Notes: generated from the sequence alone by a model not told the origin. A stretch of DNA of 61,002 nucleotides from Actinomycetes bacterium (GCA_025360105.1 JANYCT010000056.1:1-61002); one strand, 5' to 3'; positions 8,533 to 18,361 are shown, numbered from the stretch's first letter. Made by a program: numbers and translations.

Positions 8533-8630
8533 TTGCGTGAACGGCGCTCGGCCCTCAAAGCACACGAACGCCAGCGACGTACCAACCAAGTATCCGGGTT
8601 ACCCCGGGTCCGGACGAAAAGGCTGCCGCC

Positions 8631-9269
8631 ATGGCACAACAAGCGATCGTCGGCGAAAAAGTCGGCATGACCCAGGTATGGGCCGAGGACAATCGAATTG
8701 TCCCCGTCACTGTCTTGCGCGTCGAGCCAGCTCGCGTGGTCCAAGTCAAGACAACCGAACGCGATGGCTACACCGCTCTGCAGGTCACCTACGGCCACAA
8801 GGATGCGAAGAAGCTCTCGAAGCCCGAGGCCGGCCACTTCGCCAAGGCGGGTGTCGCTCCCGGTCGGCGGCTCGTGGAACTCCGGCTGGAGTCAGTCGAC
8901 GGATTTGCCGTTGGCCAAGAGATCACCGTCGACATGTTGGTCAAGGGCCAAAAGGTCGATGTGACCGCCGTCAGCCGTGGTAAGGGCACTGCAGGCGTCA
9001 TGAAGCGTCACAACTTCAAGGGCCAAGGCGCGAGCCACGGTAACCACAAGCATCACCGTGCGCCGGGTTCCATTGGTTCGTGCAGCTACCCCGGTCGCGT
9101 GCTCAAGGGCCTCAAGATGGCCGGCCACATGGGTAACGAACAGGTCACCACGATGAACCTCGAAATCGTCGAAGCCGATCTCGAGCGTGGGCTGTTGCTC
9201 ATCAAGGGCTCGGTGCCGGGTCCCAACGGTGGCGTTGTCATCGTCCGTAACGCAGTGAAGGGGAAGTGA
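8631..9269 (+). CDS. rplC: 50S ribosomal protein L3
   Basis: L3 is an early-assembling 50S protein near the peptidyl transferase centre. The 212-residue product carries the family signature around residues 120-165: [12 protein letters not shown], the [11 protein letters not shown] loop and GSCSYPGRV. It is the first gene of a 23-gene cluster running to map and follows a 417-base leader. Normally rpsJ would sit directly upstream; here it is 8.1 kb away. rplD starts 4 bases after its stop. Confidence 0.98.
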   Translation: MAQQAIVGEKVGMTQVWAEDNRIVPVTVLRVEPARVVQVKTTERDGYTALQVTYGHKDAKKLSKPEAGHFAKAGVAPGRRLVELRLESVDGFAVGQEITVDMLVKGQKVDVTAVSRGKGTAGVMKRHNFKGQGASHGNHKHHRAPGSIGSCSYPGRVLKGLKMAGHMGNEQVTTMNLEIVEADLERGLLLIKGSVPGPNGGVVIVRNAVKGK

Positions 9270-9273
9270 CCTC

Positions 9274-10014
9274 ATGACTTCCGTAGCCCTCAAGACCGCC
9301 ACGGGAACCGATGCTGGCAGCGTCGAACTCGACGGCGACATGTTCGGCATTCAGCCCAACGTGCCCGTGATGCACCAAGTGGTTACGGCTCAACTGGCGC
9401 ATCGTCGTGCTGGCACGCAAAGCACCAAGACCCGCGCAGAAGTCAGCGGCGGCGGCAAGAAGCCGTTCAAGCAAAAGGGAACCGGTAACGCCCGTCAGGG
9501 TTCGACCCGTGCCCCGCACTTCAGCGGCGGCGGCGTTGCGCTCGGCCCCAAGCCTCGCAAGTACAGCCAGAAGACCCCCAAGAAGATGATCAAGCTCGCA
9601 CTGCGTTCTGCCCTGTCAGATCGTGCGAACGAGGGTAAGGTCGTCGTCATCGATGGTTGGGGCTTCGACGCCCCGAGCACCAAGTCTGCAGCCGCTGCCT
9701 TGCATGCACTGGGCCTCACCAAGTCGGTGCTCATCGTGCATGGCCGTGAGGACATCACAACGGTGAAGAGCTTCCGCAACCTGCCGTCAGTGCAGCTCAT
9801 CGAAGTCAGCGAACTCAATGCGTACGACGTGTTGTGCAACGAGACCATCGTGTTCACCAAAGACAACCTGCCCGGTGAGGCGGTGTTCGCCGAGTCCTCA
9901 GCCAAGCCGACCAAGGCCGCTGCCAAGAAGGCGCCAAAGACCGCCACGGCAGCTGACGACGCAGCAGTTACCCAGGCAGGCGCCGAAGAGACAGGCGAAA
10001 CGGAGCAGTCATGA
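9274..10014 (+). CDS. rplD: 50S ribosomal protein L4
   Basis: L4 binds 23S rRNA and lines the exit tunnel; in other bacteria it represses its own operon. The core is recognised by the [16 protein letters not shown] loop (about 67-85) and the [14 protein letters not shown] segment. At 246 residues it is about 40 longer than usual because of an Ala/Lys-rich then acidic tail ([13 protein letters not shown] onwards). The last 4 bases overlap rplW, so the two are probably translationally coupled. Confidence 0.98.
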   Translation: MTSVALKTATGTDAGSVELDGDMFGIQPNVPVMHQVVTAQLAHRRAGTQSTKTRAEVSGGGKKPFKQKGTGNARQGSTRAPHFSGGGVALGPKPRKYSQKTPKKMIKLALRSALSDRANEGKVVVIDGWGFDAPSTKSAAAALHALGLTKSVLIVHGREDITTVKSFRNLPSVQLIEVSELNAYDVLCNETIVFTKDNLPGEAVFAESSAKPTKAAAKKAPKTATAADDAAVTQAGAEETGETEQS

Positions 10015-10301
10015 AAGACCCACGCGACATCATCTTGGCGCCCGTCGTGTCCGAGAAGAGCTATGCGCTCATCGAGACCGGCGTTTATACGTTCAAGGTG
10101 CACCCTTCGGCCAGCAAGCCTGAGATCCACGACGCTGTCGAGGCGATCTGGGGAGTCAAGGTCACTAAGGTCAACACGCTCAACCGTCCGGGCAAGGTCA
10201 CCCGTGCACGCAAGAGCAATCGCAATGGCAAAAAGCCCGACACCAAGCGGGCCATCGTCACCCTGGCACCGGGCAACGACATCCCGCTGTTCGAGAACTG
10301 A
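10011..10301 (+). CDS. rplW: 50S ribosomal protein L23
   Basis: L23 sits at the exit of the peptide tunnel and docks trigger factor and SRP. The 96-residue product shows the typical opening ([13 protein letters not shown]), the [13 protein letters not shown] strand-helix segment and an [11 protein letters not shown] motif. The ATG overlaps the rplD stop by 4 bases. rplB follows after 7 bases. Confidence 0.98.
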   Translation: MKDPRDIILAPVVSEKSYALIETGVYTFKVHPSASKPEIHDAVEAIWGVKVTKVNTLNRPGKVTRARKSNRNGKKPDTKRAIVTLAPGNDIPLFEN

Positions 10302-10308
10302 GATCGCA

Positions 10309-11145
10309 ATGGCTATTCGCTCACGCAAACCCACCAGCGCTGGTCGCCGCTTCCAGACGTCGGCTGATTTCTCCGAGATCACCAAGTCGACGCCCGAGAA
10401 GACGCTGATCGCCACGCGTACCCGCTCCGGCGGGCGCAACGTCTATGGCCGCAAGACCGCTCGTCACCGTGGTGGCGGGCACAAGCGCCAGTACCGCATC
10501 ATCGACTTCAAGCGCGTCAAGGATGGCGTTGTCGCCAAGGTCGCTGCCATCGAGTACGACCCCAACCGCACCTGCCGTATCGCGCTCTTGCACTATGCAG
10601 ACGGCGAAAAGGCATACATCCTTGCGCCCAAGGGCCTGAGCGTGGGCGACCACGTGCAGAGCGGCCAAGGCAGCGATGTGAAGCCGGGTAACGCGATGCC
10701 CATGCGGTTCCTGCCCGTCGGTACGGTCATCCACAACGTTGAGCTCCGTCCCGGTCAGGGTGGCAAGATGGGCCGCTCGGCCGGTATGGCCATCCAACTC
10801 GTCGCCAAGGACGGACAGTTCGCCACCGTGCGTCTGCCCAGCACCGAGATGCGCCGTGTTCTCATCGACTGCCGTGCCACCGTTGGCGAAGTCGGCAACA
10901 GCGAGCACGAACTGATCACCATTGGCAAAGCCGGCCGCAACCGCTGGAAGGGCATCCGCCCACAAACGCGTGGTGTGGCCATGAACCCCGTCGATCACCC
11001 CCTCGGTGGCGGCGAGGGCCGCACATCGGGCGGTCGTCCTCCGGTGTCCCCATGGGGCAAGCCCGAGGGTCGTACTCGCAACAAGAAGAAGGCGTCGCAG
11101 CAGCTCATCGTTCGCCGCCGCCGTACCAGCAAGGGTCGGAGGTAA
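10309..11145 (+). CDS. rplB: 50S ribosomal protein L2
   Basis: L2 is needed for subunit joining and peptidyl transferase activity. The 278-residue protein has the [21 protein letters not shown] segment near the N-terminus and the conserved [18 protein letters not shown] block near the C-terminus, including the functionally important His. The true start is ATG 10309, giving the [14 protein letters not shown] opening; the open frame extends further upstream over rplW but has no family similarity there. rpsS follows after 2 bases. Confidence 0.98.
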   Translation: MAIRSRKPTSAGRRFQTSADFSEITKSTPEKTLIATRTRSGGRNVYGRKTARHRGGGHKRQYRIIDFKRVKDGVVAKVAAIEYDPNRTCRIALLHYADGEKAYILAPKGLSVGDHVQSGQGSDVKPGNAMPMRFLPVGTVIHNVELRPGQGGKMGRSAGMAIQLVAKDGQFATVRLPSTEMRRVLIDCRATVGEVGNSEHELITIGKAGRNRWKGIRPQTRGVAMNPVDHPLGGGEGRTSGGRPPVSPWGKPEGRTRNKKKASQQLIVRRRRTSKGRR

Positions 11146-11147
11146 TC

Positions 11148-11432
11148 ATGTCCCGCAGCCTGAAGAAGGGTCCGTTCGTCGACGACCATCTGTTGAAGAA
11201 AGTCGACGCAATGAACGCAACGAACGACAAAAAGGTCATCAAGACTTGGTCGCGTCGCAGCACCATCATCCCCGACATGGTCGGGCACACGATCGCCGTT
11301 CACGACGGTCGCAAGCACGTTCCTGTGTATGTCACCGAATCGATGGTCGGTCACAAGCTGGGTGAATTCTCGCCGACGCGTACCTTCCGGTACCACGCCG
11401 GCCAAGAGAAGAACACGAAGGGTCGCAGGTAA
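11148..11432 (+). CDS. rpsS: 30S ribosomal protein S19
   Basis: S19 forms a complex with S13 in the 30S head. The 94-residue product has the [15 protein letters not shown] opening, the [19 protein letters not shown] core and the [15 protein letters not shown] end, all standard. A strong AGGAGG-like site overlaps the rplB stop (GGTCGGAGG) just before the ATG. The final base overlaps the rplV start. Confidence 0.98.
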   Translation: MSRSLKKGPFVDDHLLKKVDAMNATNDKKVIKTWSRRSTIIPDMVGHTIAVHDGRKHVPVYVTESMVGHKLGEFSPTRTFRYHAGQEKNTKGRR

Positions 11433-12316
11433 TGACCGGTCCAAAGCTCAACGAGAAGAACTTCGAGGCCGGCTCCAAGGGCGGCACGAAGGCTTCGGCT
11501 CTTTATGTACGTAGCTCGGCCAGCAAAGCGCGCCTCGTGCTCAACATCATCCGCGGACTTCCCGTGAAGCAGGCCGACGAGGTTCTGCAGTTCACCGACA
11601 AGGGCATTGCAGTGACCGTGCGCAAGGTGCTCGCCAGCGCCGTCGCCAATGCTCAGCACAACGACGCGCAGGATCCCGAAGAGTTGTTCGTGCTCGCCTG
11701 CTTCGCCGACGAAGGTCCAACCCTTCGCCGCTTCGCTGCCCGTGCCCGCGGTCGCGGTACTCGCATCAACAAGCGCACCTGCCACATCACCATCGTGGTT
11801 GCCCGCCTGAGTGATGATCGCATCGCCGTGCTGCAGGCCAAGGACGCCAACCGCACCGCCGCTGGCCGCCGTCGTGGCGCCACGAGCACCACTGCCGCAC
11901 GGCGCGATCGCGTCGAGCGCAGCCGTGAGCGGGCGCAGGGCCTCAAGTCGGGAGCGTCAGCTACCGCCGAAGAGACCAACGACAACACCAACGACAACAC
12001 CAACGACAACACCGTCGACGAGTCCGCCGATTCGGTGTGGACATCCGCCAGCGAGTTCGCCGGCGGCATGGCCCCACTCGAGGATGGCTCGGCTCCCGAG
12101 GGTTACGAAATCAAGGGCAACGCCGACTCGATGATGTATCACGTGCCCGGCAGCCGCTACTACAAGGCCACCGTTGCCGAGGTCTACTTCGACACCGTCG
12201 ACAACGCCGAGGCTGCAGGCTTTGCCGCCCCGGGCAGCAACACAACCGATTCCTCCGACGCCGCCGAGGCCGACGGGGCCGGCAGCGGCGAGACCGCAGC
12301 AGAAGAGAGCAACTGA
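11432..12316 (+). CDS. rplV: 50S ribosomal protein L22 with C-terminal sunset-type domain
   Basis: Residues about 20-130 are a normal L22 ([20 protein letters not shown], ending in THITIVVA-like strands), which lines the exit tunnel. L22 is usually 110-130 residues; this one has 294. After the core come a basic segment (141-172), three exact NDNT repeats (183-194), an acidic stretch, and at about 221-268 a compact module reading [20 protein letters not shown], then YY, AEVYF and AEAAGF. I recognise the module as the actinobacterial sunset domain. The tail ends acidic. It would project from the ribosome surface near the tunnel exit; its function is unknown. Confidence 0.95.
   Translation: MTGPKLNEKNFEAGSKGGTKASALYVRSSASKARLVLNIIRGLPVKQADEVLQFTDKGIAVTVRKVLASAVANAQHNDAQDPEELFVLACFADEGPTLRRFAARARGRGTRINKRTCHITIVVARLSDDRIAVLQAKDANRTAAGRRRGATSTTAARRDRVERSRERAQGLKSGASATAEETNDNTNDNTNDNTVDESADSVWTSASEFAGGMAPLEDGSAPEGYEIKGNADSMMYHVPGSRYYKATVAEVYFDTVDNAEAAGFAAPGSNTTDSSDAAEADGAGSGETAAEESN
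11978..12013 (+). repeat. three perfect 12-bp tandem repeats inside rplV
   Basis: The unit AACGACAACACC occurs three times without mismatch and encodes NDNT each time. It joins the basic part of the L22 tail to the acidic and sunset parts. Copy-number change would stay in frame and vary the linker length. Confidence 0.95.
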
Positions 12317-13191
12317 TGGGTCAGAAGATCAACCCATACGGCTTCCGTCTTGGCATCACCACCGACTGGAAGAGCCGCTGGTTCAGCGAGCGCGACTACA
12401 AGGAATACCTCACCGAGGACTGGAAAATTCGTCGCGCCATCATGACCAAGCTCGAGTCGGCGGCCATCAGCCGTATCGAAATCGAGCGCACCCGTGACAA
12501 GGTTCGCGTCGACATTCACACCGCGCGACCGGGCATTGTCATCGGTCGTCGTGGTGCTCAGGCCGACGAGCTCCGCTCGTTGCTCACCGATATCACCGGC
12601 AACCCCAAGGTGCAGTTGAACATCGTGGAGATCAAGTCCCCCGAACTCGACGCAGCACTCATCGCCCAGGGTGTGGCCGACCAACTCATCAACCGCATTG
12701 CGTTCCGCCGTGCGATGAAGCGTGCGGTCCAGAATGCCCAAAAGGCTGGCGCACTCGGCATTCGTGTGCAGTGCTCGGGTCGCCTCGGTGGCGCTGAAAT
12801 GAGCCGTACCGAGTGGTACCGCGAAGGTCGCGTCCCGTTGCACACTCTGCGCGCCGACATCGATTACGGGTTCCGTGAGGCCAAGACCACCAGCGGCCGC
12901 GTGGGCGTGAAGGTGTGGATCTACAAGGGCGACATCTTGCCCTACAAGCCGCAGAACGACGACAAGATCATCCGCGAAGCAGCGATGGCTGTGGGCGAGA
13001 CCTCGGGCGCACCGCGCAAGGTGGTTTCCTCCGCCGGTCGCAAGAAGGCCGACGACATCGCAGAGATCGAGGCCACGCCGTTGCTGAAGGAAGCCGATCC
13101 TGAGTTCGAGAAGTTGCTCGACGAAGAAGAGCAAATCGCCCGTCGTACCAACGCCGGTCATGAAGCACCGCACTTCCGTGGGGAGGACTGA
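12316..13191 (+). CDS. rpsC: 30S ribosomal protein S3
   Basis: S3 helps form the mRNA entry channel. The product has the [12 protein letters not shown] opening, a KH domain with the VIGRRGAQ loop near residue 76, and the [26 protein letters not shown] signature. The TGATG overlap with rplV fixes the start at ATG 12316; the upstream open frame is an rplV shadow. At 291 residues it is longer than the usual 220-270, with an acidic tail that ends in an EAPHFRGED segment. Confidence 0.98.
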   Translation: MGQKINPYGFRLGITTDWKSRWFSERDYKEYLTEDWKIRRAIMTKLESAAISRIEIERTRDKVRVDIHTARPGIVIGRRGAQADELRSLLTDITGNPKVQLNIVEIKSPELDAALIAQGVADQLINRIAFRRAMKRAVQNAQKAGALGIRVQCSGRLGGAEMSRTEWYREGRVPLHTLRADIDYGFREAKTTSGRVGVKVWIYKGDILPYKPQNDDKIIREAAMAVGETSGAPRKVVSSAGRKKADDIAEIEATPLLKEADPEFEKLLDEEEQIARRTNAGHEAPHFRGED

Positions 13192-13197
13192 TTCCAG

Positions 13198-13614
13198 ATG
13201 TTGATGCCCCGTAAAGTCAAGCATCGCAAGCAGCATCGTGGTCGTACCACTGGTATGACCAAAGGTGCGTCGTCATTGAGCTTCGGCGAGTATGGCATCC
13301 AGGCCCTCGAGCCGGGTTGGCTCTCCGCTCGCCAGATCGAGGCTGCCCGTATCGCCATGACCCGCGCCATCAAGCGTGGTGGCAAGGTGTGGATCAACGT
13401 GTTCCCCGACAAGCCCGTCACCAAGAAGCCCGCCGAGACCCGCATGGGTTCGGGTAAGGGTAACCCCGAGTTCTGGGTCGCCGTGGTCAAGCCCGGTCGC
13501 GTGCTGTTCGAACTCAGCTTCCCGAACGAAGAGCAGGCCAAGGCCGCGCTCGAGAAGGCCATTCAGAAGCTGCCCATCAAGGCCCGCGTCATCACTCGCG
13601 AAGAGGTGATCTGA
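13198..13614 (+). CDS. rplP: 50S ribosomal protein L16
   Basis: L16 contacts the A-site tRNA and stabilises the peptidyl transferase centre. The 138-residue protein opens [15 protein letters not shown] and has the [19 protein letters not shown] helix and the [21 protein letters not shown] loop, all standard. The first ATG at 13198 is used; a second in-frame ATG two codons later is equally possible. rpmC follows after 1 base. Confidence 0.98.
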   Translation: MLMPRKVKHRKQHRGRTTGMTKGASSLSFGEYGIQALEPGWLSARQIEAARIAMTRAIKRGGKVWINVFPDKPVTKKPAETRMGSGKGNPEFWVAVVKPGRVLFELSFPNEEQAKAALEKAIQKLPIKARVITREEVI

Positions 13615-13615
13615 G

Positions 13616-13831
13616 ATGGCGACATCACAGGCAGAACTGAACGAGCTCGATCTGGCCGGTTTGGTCGAAGAGCTCCGTGCAACCAAGCAGGAATCGTTGA
13701 ACCTTCGATTCCGTAACGCGACGGGTCAGCTGGAGAATGTTGCGGAAATCCGCAAGGTTCGCCGGCACATTGCCCGTCTGAACACCCTCATCCGTCAGCG
13801 CGAAATTGCGCTGGCCGAGGCCGGGAAGTGA
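13616..13831 (+). CDS. rpmC: 50S ribosomal protein L29
   Basis: L29 is a small two-helix protein near the tunnel exit, next to L23. The 71-residue product has the [23 protein letters not shown] first helix and the [18 protein letters not shown] second helix. It is spaced 1 base from rplP. The stop overlaps an alternative GTG start of rpsQ. Confidence 0.97.
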   Translation: MATSQAELNELDLAGLVEELRATKQESLNLRFRNATGQLENVAEIRKVRRHIARLNTLIRQREIALAEAGK

Positions 13832-13839
13832 GTGCAGCA

Positions 13840-14118
13840 ATGGCTGACGAAACAACAACAACCGAAGAGCGCAACGCTCGCAAGGTCCGCGAAGGCGTGG
13901 TCGTGTCCAACAAGATGGACAAGACCGCAGTCGTTGCTGTGATCGAGCGTGTTCGCCACCCTAAGTACGGCAAGTTCATGATGCGTACCAAGAAGCTGTA
14001 CGCACACGACGAAGCAAACGACGTGAACATCGGCGACCGCGTTCGCCTGATGGAGACCCGCCCGATGAGCAAGAACAAGCGCTGGCGCGTCACCGAAGTG
14101 CTGGAGCGCGCGAAGTGA
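13840..14118 (+). CDS. rpsQ: 30S ribosomal protein S17
   Basis: S17 is an OB-fold primary binder of 16S rRNA. The 92-residue product has the [18 protein letters not shown] strand, the [14 protein letters not shown] loop and the [18 protein letters not shown] motif. The ATG at 13840 is chosen with an upstream GGGAAG; GTG 13828, which overlaps the rpmC stop by 4 bases, would add four residues and remains possible. Confidence 0.97.
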   Translation: MADETTTTEERNARKVREGVVVSNKMDKTAVVAVIERVRHPKYGKFMMRTKKLYAHDEANDVNIGDRVRLMETRPMSKNKRWRVTEVLERAK

Positions 14119-14149
14119 TCGAGCGCAGCGAGAAGTCCGAGGTATCACA

Positions 14150-14518
14150 GTGATTCAGCAGGAATCCCGTCTCCGCGTCGCCGACAACAGCGGCGGCAAA
14201 GAAGTGCTGTGCATCAAGGTGCTCGGTGGCACCCGTCGACGCTATGCGTCCATTGGTGACATCTTCGTGGCCACCGTCAAAGATGCCATCCCAGGTGCTG
14301 GCGTGAAGAAGGGCGACGTCGTCAAGTGCGTCGTGGTTCGCGTGAAGAAGGAAAAGCGCCGTCCCGACGGCAGCTACATCCGTTTCGACGAAAACGCTGC
14401 GGTCATCATCAAAGACGATCTCACGCCGCGTGGAACGCGCATCTTCGGCCCAGTCGGTCGCGAGTTGCGTGACAAGAAGTTCATGCGCATCGTGTCGCTC
14501 GCCCCGGAGGTGTTGTGA
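14150..14518 (+). CDS. rplN: 50S ribosomal protein L14
   Basis: L14 lies at the subunit interface. The 122-residue product is full length: [18 protein letters not shown] opening, [17 protein letters not shown] loop and [28 protein letters not shown] end. It uses a GTG start preceded by GAGGTATCACA. The 31-base gap from rpsQ contains nothing notable. Confidence 0.98.
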   Translation: MIQQESRLRVADNSGGKEVLCIKVLGGTRRRYASIGDIFVATVKDAIPGAGVKKGDVVKCVVVRVKKEKRRPDGSYIRFDENAAVIIKDDLTPRGTRIFGPVGRELRDKKFMRIVSLAPEVL

Positions 14519-14520
14519 AC

Positions 14521-14826
14521 ATGAAACTCAAAAAGGGTGACACCGTTGTCGTCATAGCCGGCAAGGACAAGGGCAAAGAGGGCCAGATCATTCGCGCTCT
14601 TCCTCGTGAAAACAAAGTCGTTGTCAGCGGCGTCAACATCGCCAAGAAGCATCAGAAGCAGACCAGCCAGACCATGCAGGGCGGCATCATCGATCGCGAC
14701 ATGCCCATGCACGCCAGCAACGTGATGCTCCTCCACAAGGGCAAGCCCACCCGTGTGGGCTACAAGATCCAGGCCGACGGCACCAAGGTCCGCGTCGCCA
14801 AGCGCACCGGTGAGGTGATCTCATGA
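14521..14826 (+). CDS. rplX: 50S ribosomal protein L24
   Basis: L24 starts 50S assembly and has a KOW motif, visible as [20 protein letters not shown] at the N-terminus. The length is 101 residues. GGAGG at 14506-14510 is 10 bases before ATG 14521 and only 4 before GTG 14515, so the ATG is preferred. The stop overlaps rplE by 4 bases. Confidence 0.97.
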   Translation: MKLKKGDTVVVIAGKDKGKEGQIIRALPRENKVVVSGVNIAKKHQKQTSQTMQGGIIDRDMPMHASNVMLLHKGKPTRVGYKIQADGTKVRVAKRTGEVIS

Positions 14827-15485
14827 GTACTGAAGCCGAAACCGTCACGATGCCTCGTCTGAAGCAGCGTTACAACGAAGAGATCAAAGCAGCTCTTATG
14901 GAGCAGCTCGGCATTACCAACGTGATGCAGGTGCCGACCTTTGAAAAGATCGTCATCAACATGGGCGTCGGTCGCGCCACCCAGCAGCCATCGCTGCTCG
15001 AGGGTGCGGTTGCCGATCTGACCAAGATTGCCGGTCAGAAGCCGATCATCACCAAGTCGAAGAAGTCGATCGCAGCGTTCAAGCTGCGTGAGAACCAAGC
15101 CATCGGCTGCAAGGTCACCTTGCGGGGCGATCGCATGTGGGAGTTCCTCGACCGTCTGATCGCCGTTGCGATTCCTCGCATCCGTGACTTTCGTGGTCTG
15201 CCGGCTCATTCGTGGGACGGCCGGGGCAACTACACCTTTGGTCTCGCTGACCAGATCGTGTTCCCCGAAATCGACTACGACAAGATCGATGCCCCTCACG
15301 GCATGGACATCACCATCGTCACTACCGCCGCCTCTGACGACGCAGGTAAGGCACTGCTCGACGCATACGGCTTCCCGTTCAAGCGGGGTGCAGATGCTGG
15401 CGCACCGCCCAAGAAGGTCAAGCGTCGCGGCCCGGTCCGCGGTGGTAAGGCAGCCAGGCCGGCTGCCAAGGCAAAGAAGAAGTGA
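14823..15485 (+). CDS. rplE: 50S ribosomal protein L5
   Basis: L5 binds 5S rRNA in the central protuberance. The core has [11 protein letters not shown], the [17 protein letters not shown] segment, RIRDFRGL and a [10 protein letters not shown] block. The protein has 220 residues against about 180 usually, because of a Lys/Arg/Pro/Ala-rich tail (from about 190) resembling histone-like rRNA-binding tails. It is coupled to rplX by a 4-base overlap. Confidence 0.98.
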   Translation: MSTEAETVTMPRLKQRYNEEIKAALMEQLGITNVMQVPTFEKIVINMGVGRATQQPSLLEGAVADLTKIAGQKPIITKSKKSIAAFKLRENQAIGCKVTLRGDRMWEFLDRLIAVAIPRIRDFRGLPAHSWDGRGNYTFGLADQIVFPEIDYDKIDAPHGMDITIVTTAASDDAGKALLDAYGFPFKRGADAGAPPKKVKRRGPVRGGKAARPAAKAKKK

Positions 15486-15506
15486 TCGGGAAAGGCAACT
15501 AGGACA

Positions 15507-15692
15507 ATGGCCAAGAAATCTCAGATCAACAAAGCGGCTGCAAAGCCCAAGTACAAAGTGCGCGGCTACACCCGTTGCCGCCGCTGCGGACGTGCACGTT
15601 CCGTATACCGTAAGTTCGGCCTGTGCCGCGTGTGTCTTCGCGAGATGATCCACGCCGGCGAAGTGCCGGGCGTGACCAAGGCGAGCTGGTGA
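15507..15692 (+). CDS. rpsN: 30S ribosomal protein S14, zinc-binding type
   Basis: The 61-residue S14 has two CxxC pairs (CRRCG and CRVC) that bind Zn(II), so it is the short C+ form found in most actinobacterial spc operons. The [17 protein letters not shown] segment is standard. It lies 21 bases after rplE and 9 bases before rpsH. Confidence 0.98.
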   Translation: MAKKSQINKAAAKPKYKVRGYTRCRRCGRARSVYRKFGLCRVCLREMIHAGEVPGVTKASW

Positions 15693-15701
15693 GGGGCAAC
15701 T

Positions 15702-16103
15702 ATGTTGACTGATCCCATCGCAGACATGCTGACCCGTATCCGCAACGCCAACACGGCGATGCACGATGAGGTCCCAATGCCGTCGTCGAAGCAAAAAGTT
15801 GCTCTCGCGAAGATCCTCCAATCAGAGGGTTACATCGTAGGGTTCACCGTTGCTCCGTCGATGAAGGGCCCCGGCGAAGTGCTGACTGTGCACATGAAGT
15901 ATTCACACGAGCGGGCCCGCACCATCAGCGGTATCAAGCGAGTGTCCACCCCCGGCCTGCGCGTGTATCGCAAGGCAACATCGGTGCCTCGTGTGCTCGG
16001 TGGTCTGGGTGTGGCTGTCCTATCCACCAGTGCTGGACTGATGAGCGACCGTGAAGCGCGCAAGCGCAACATGGGCGGCGAAGTCCTGTGCTACGTCTGG
16101 TGA
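15702..16103 (+). CDS. rpsH: 30S ribosomal protein S8
   Basis: S8 binds the central domain of 16S rRNA and in E. coli represses the spc operon. The 133-residue product opens [17 protein letters not shown] and ends [22 protein letters not shown], both canonical. GAGGGGCAACT precedes the ATG as Shine-Dalgarno. rplF follows after 13 bases. Confidence 0.98.
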   Translation: MLTDPIADMLTRIRNANTAMHDEVPMPSSKQKVALAKILQSEGYIVGFTVAPSMKGPGEVLTVHMKYSHERARTISGIKRVSTPGLRVYRKATSVPRVLGGLGVAVLSTSAGLMSDREARKRNMGGEVLCYVW

Positions 16104-16116
16104 CCAAGGAACCGAC

Positions 16117-16659
16117 ATGAGCCGTATTGGACAATCCCCCATTGCCGTACCTGTGGGCGTCGATGTGACGCTCGATCAGGGAACGGTCACCGTCAAGGGC
16201 CCGAAGGGCACGCTGTCATTCGGCGTCCCCGGTGCCATCTCGGTTCGCCGCGATGATGCCAACCTTTTGGTCGAGCGCCCAAACGACGAGCGCGACAGCC
16301 GCGCATTGCACGGGTTGACGCGTACCCTCGTGAACAACATGGTCGTCGGTGTCACCACCGGCTTCACCAAGGAACTCGAGATCATCGGTGTCGGTTACCG
16401 TGCCGAGGCACAGACCCCAACGTCGTTGCGTCTTTCGCTTGGCTTCAGCCACCCCGTCATCGTGACCGCCCCTGAGGGGATCACGTTCGAGGTTCCGGTG
16501 CCCACGCGAGTGATCGTCAAGGGAATCGACAAGGAAGTCGTCGGCCAGGTGGCCGCCAACATCCGTAGCATCCGCAAGCCAGAACCCTACAAGGGTAAGG
16601 GCGTGCGCTATCTCGGTGAAAAGGTCCTGCGCAAGGCCGGCAAGACCGGCAAGAAGTAA
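16117..16659 (+). CDS. rplF: 50S ribosomal protein L6
   Basis: L6 lies near the GTPase-associated centre. The 180-residue product has the [16 protein letters not shown] opening, two repeats of the L6 fold, and the C-terminal [16 protein letters not shown] signature. ATG 16117 fits the family start; the longer open frame upstream overlaps rpsH and is not used. Confidence 0.98.
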   Translation: MSRIGQSPIAVPVGVDVTLDQGTVTVKGPKGTLSFGVPGAISVRRDDANLLVERPNDERDSRALHGLTRTLVNNMVVGVTTGFTKELEIIGVGYRAEAQTPTSLRLSLGFSHPVIVTAPEGITFEVPVPTRVIVKGIDKEVVGQVAANIRSIRKPEPYKGKGVRYLGEKVLRKAGKTGKK

Positions 16660-16677
16660 GGACTGAGGAGAGAGCTC

Positions 16678-17049
16678 ATGAGTGATAACGCAAAAGTTCG
16701 TCGCGAGTCGCGCATCCGCCGTCATGGCCGCGTTCGCAAGAAGATCCATGGCACCGCAGCGCGTCCGCGCCTTGCGGTGTTCCGGTCGAACAAGCACCTC
16801 GTGCTGCAGTTGATCGACGACGAGGCCGGCCGCACGCTGGCGTCTGCGTCTACCAACGAAGCAGCCGAGCGCGCCACCGACGGTGCAGGCAGCAGTGTCG
16901 CTGCGGCCACCCGGATGGGGCAACTCGTCGCCGAGCGGGCCAAGGTTGTCGGTATTGAAAAAGTAGTCTTCGATCGTGGTGGCTTCGCCTACCACGGCCG
17001 GGTCGCCGCGGCAGCCGATGCCGCTCGTGAAGCAGGTCTGGAGTTCTGA
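16678..17049 (+). CDS. rplR: 50S ribosomal protein L18
   Basis: L18 joins L5 in binding 5S rRNA. The 123-residue protein has [27 protein letters not shown] and the [26 protein letters not shown] ending. GAGGAGAGAGCTC precedes the ATG. The stop overlaps the rpsE start by 1 base. Confidence 0.98.
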   Translation: MSDNAKVRRESRIRRHGRVRKKIHGTAARPRLAVFRSNKHLVLQLIDDEAGRTLASASTNEAAERATDGAGSSVAAATRMGQLVAERAKVVGIEKVVFDRGGFAYHGRVAAAADAAREAGLEF

Positions 17050-17642
17050 TGGCTGGTCCGTCGTACAGCAACAACAATCCCAACGCAGCGCCCCCTGAGC
17101 CGGGTGGGTTGCGCGAGTCGCGAGTCATCGCCATCAACCGCGTCGCCAAGGTCGTCAAGGGTGGCCGTCGTTTTTCGTTCACAGCCCTTGTGGTGGTCGG
17201 CGACGGCAACGGTCGTGTCGGTCTCGGCTACGGCAAAGCCAAGGAAGTTCCCCTCGCAATTCAGAAGGGCACCGAAGAGGCGAAGAAGAGCCTGTTCGAT
17301 GTTCCGCTCGCCGGCAGCACGATCATTCACCCTGTGCTCGGCATCACCGGTGCTGGTCGTGTGCTGATGAAGCCCGCTGCTCCCGGTACCGGCGTCATCG
17401 CCGGTGGTGCGGCGCGAGTCATTCTCGAGGAGGCTGGCGTGCATGACATTCTATGCAAGTCGCTCGGTTCAGCAAACGCGATCAACGTTGCCCGCGCCAC
17501 CATTCAGGGGCTGCAGTCGTTGCAGCGCCCCGACGAGGTTGCGAAGCGCCGTGGTCTCAACGCCGACGAGTTCGTCCCCAAGGGCCTGCTCAAGGCGTAC
17601 AACGATCGCCAGAAGGCGAATGCTGCAGGGGAGACCCACTGA
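17049..17642 (+). CDS. rpsE: 30S ribosomal protein S5
   Basis: S5 shapes decoding accuracy and the mRNA entry site. The 197-residue product has a dsRNA-binding-like N-terminal domain ([23 protein letters not shown]), the [12 protein letters not shown] loop and the C-terminal [15 protein letters not shown] helix. A short Asn/Pro-rich N-terminal extension is present. The start overlaps rplR and the stop overlaps rpmD, so translation is probably coupled. Confidence 0.98.
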   Translation: MAGPSYSNNNPNAAPPEPGGLRESRVIAINRVAKVVKGGRRFSFTALVVVGDGNGRVGLGYGKAKEVPLAIQKGTEEAKKSLFDVPLAGSTIIHPVLGITGAGRVLMKPAAPGTGVIAGGAARVILEEAGVHDILCKSLGSANAINVARATIQGLQSLQRPDEVAKRRGLNADEFVPKGLLKAYNDRQKANAAGETH

Positions 17643-17836
17643 TGAGCGAAAAGACACTGTTCGTCAAGCTGGTGCGTTCGAGCATCGGTGCCAAGCCCAA
17701 GAGCCGCGGCACGTTGCGCGCGTTGGGTTTGAAGAAGATTGGCGACACCAACACCCTGCCCGATCGGCCCGAGATTCGGGGCATGATCGCTCGGGTACCT
17801 CACCTCATCTCGGTTGAGGAAAACGCCGGCGCCTAA
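17642..17836 (+). CDS. rpmD: 50S ribosomal protein L30
   Basis: A 64-residue L30, with LFVKLVRSSIGAKPKSRGTLRALGLKKI and a DRPEIRGMIARVPHLI end, both diagnostic. The ATG shares its A with the last base of the rpsE stop. The other open frames across this stretch are shadows of rpsE and rpmD. Confidence 0.97.
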   Translation: MSEKTLFVKLVRSSIGAKPKSRGTLRALGLKKIGDTNTLPDRPEIRGMIARVPHLISVEENAGA

Positions 17837-17869
17837 GGCGACTGGTCACGGATTCGAAAGAGCATCACT

Positions 17870-18361
17870 ATGCGCGTAGACGAACTTTCACCGGCGCCTG
17901 GCGCCAACAAGGCCCAGCAGCGGGTTGGCCGTGGTATCGGCGGCAAGGGCGGTAAGACCGCTGGCCGTGGAACCAAGGGTCAGCAGTCGCGTGGGCGCGG
18001 CAAGGTGGCCCGTGGCTTTGAAGGTGGCCAGATGCCGCTGAAGCAGCGCGTGCCCAAGCTGAAGGGATTCAACAACCCCTTCCGCGTCGAGTACACGGCC
18101 GTGAACCTGCATTCCATTGCCAAGCTCGACGTGGCCGAGATCACCCCCGAGGTGCTCGTTGCGCGTGGCCTGCTCCGCAAGGGCGACTATGTGAAAGTGC
18201 TCGGCTATGGCGAACTGACCGCGAAGGTCGACGTCACTGCCCACGCTGTTTCGAAGTCGGCCGAGGCTGCCATCAGTGCTCTTGGCGGTAGTGTCACCAT
18301 CGTTCCGATGCCGTTCAAGGTTCGTCCTGCCGCCAACGGCAACCAGTTCACCAACCGCTGA
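17870..18361 (+). CDS. rplO: 50S ribosomal protein L15
   Basis: L15 is a late-assembly 50S protein. The 163-residue product opens with the ELSPAPGANKAQQRVGRGIG-type segment, then GGKTAGRGTKGQQSRG and FEGGQMPLKQRVPKLKGF, all characteristic. It is followed by 80 bases without a gene before secY, containing only weak inverted repeats. Confidence 0.98.
   Translation: MRVDELSPAPGANKAQQRVGRGIGGKGGKTAGRGTKGQQSRGRGKVARGFEGGQMPLKQRVPKLKGFNNPFRVEYTAVNLHSIAKLDVAEITPEVLVARGLLRKGDYVKVLGYGELTAKVDVTAHAVSKSAEAAISALGGSVTIVPMPFKVRPAANGNQFTNR

Larger units (their letters stand above)
8214..8630 (+). other. 417-base leader region of the main ribosomal protein operon
   Basis: This gap separates the divergent protease gene and rplC. 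It holds the leaderless promoter of the protease at its left end and two hairpins on the rplC side. Candidate -10 elements for rplC are TAGCAT at 8358 and TAATAC at 8386, but neither has a convincing -35. I see no supported open reading frame. The length is long for an intergenic stretch here and suits a regulated ribosomal leader. Confidence 0.6.

Noticed and set aside
8214-8837. N-terminal extension of the lipoprotein protease
   Set aside because: It runs antisense through rplC and its leader, and would destroy the lipoprotein signal peptide that starts at 8213.
11978-12013. CRISPR-like or regulatory direct repeats
   Set aside because: Three contiguous 12-bp units without spacers, in frame within rplV.
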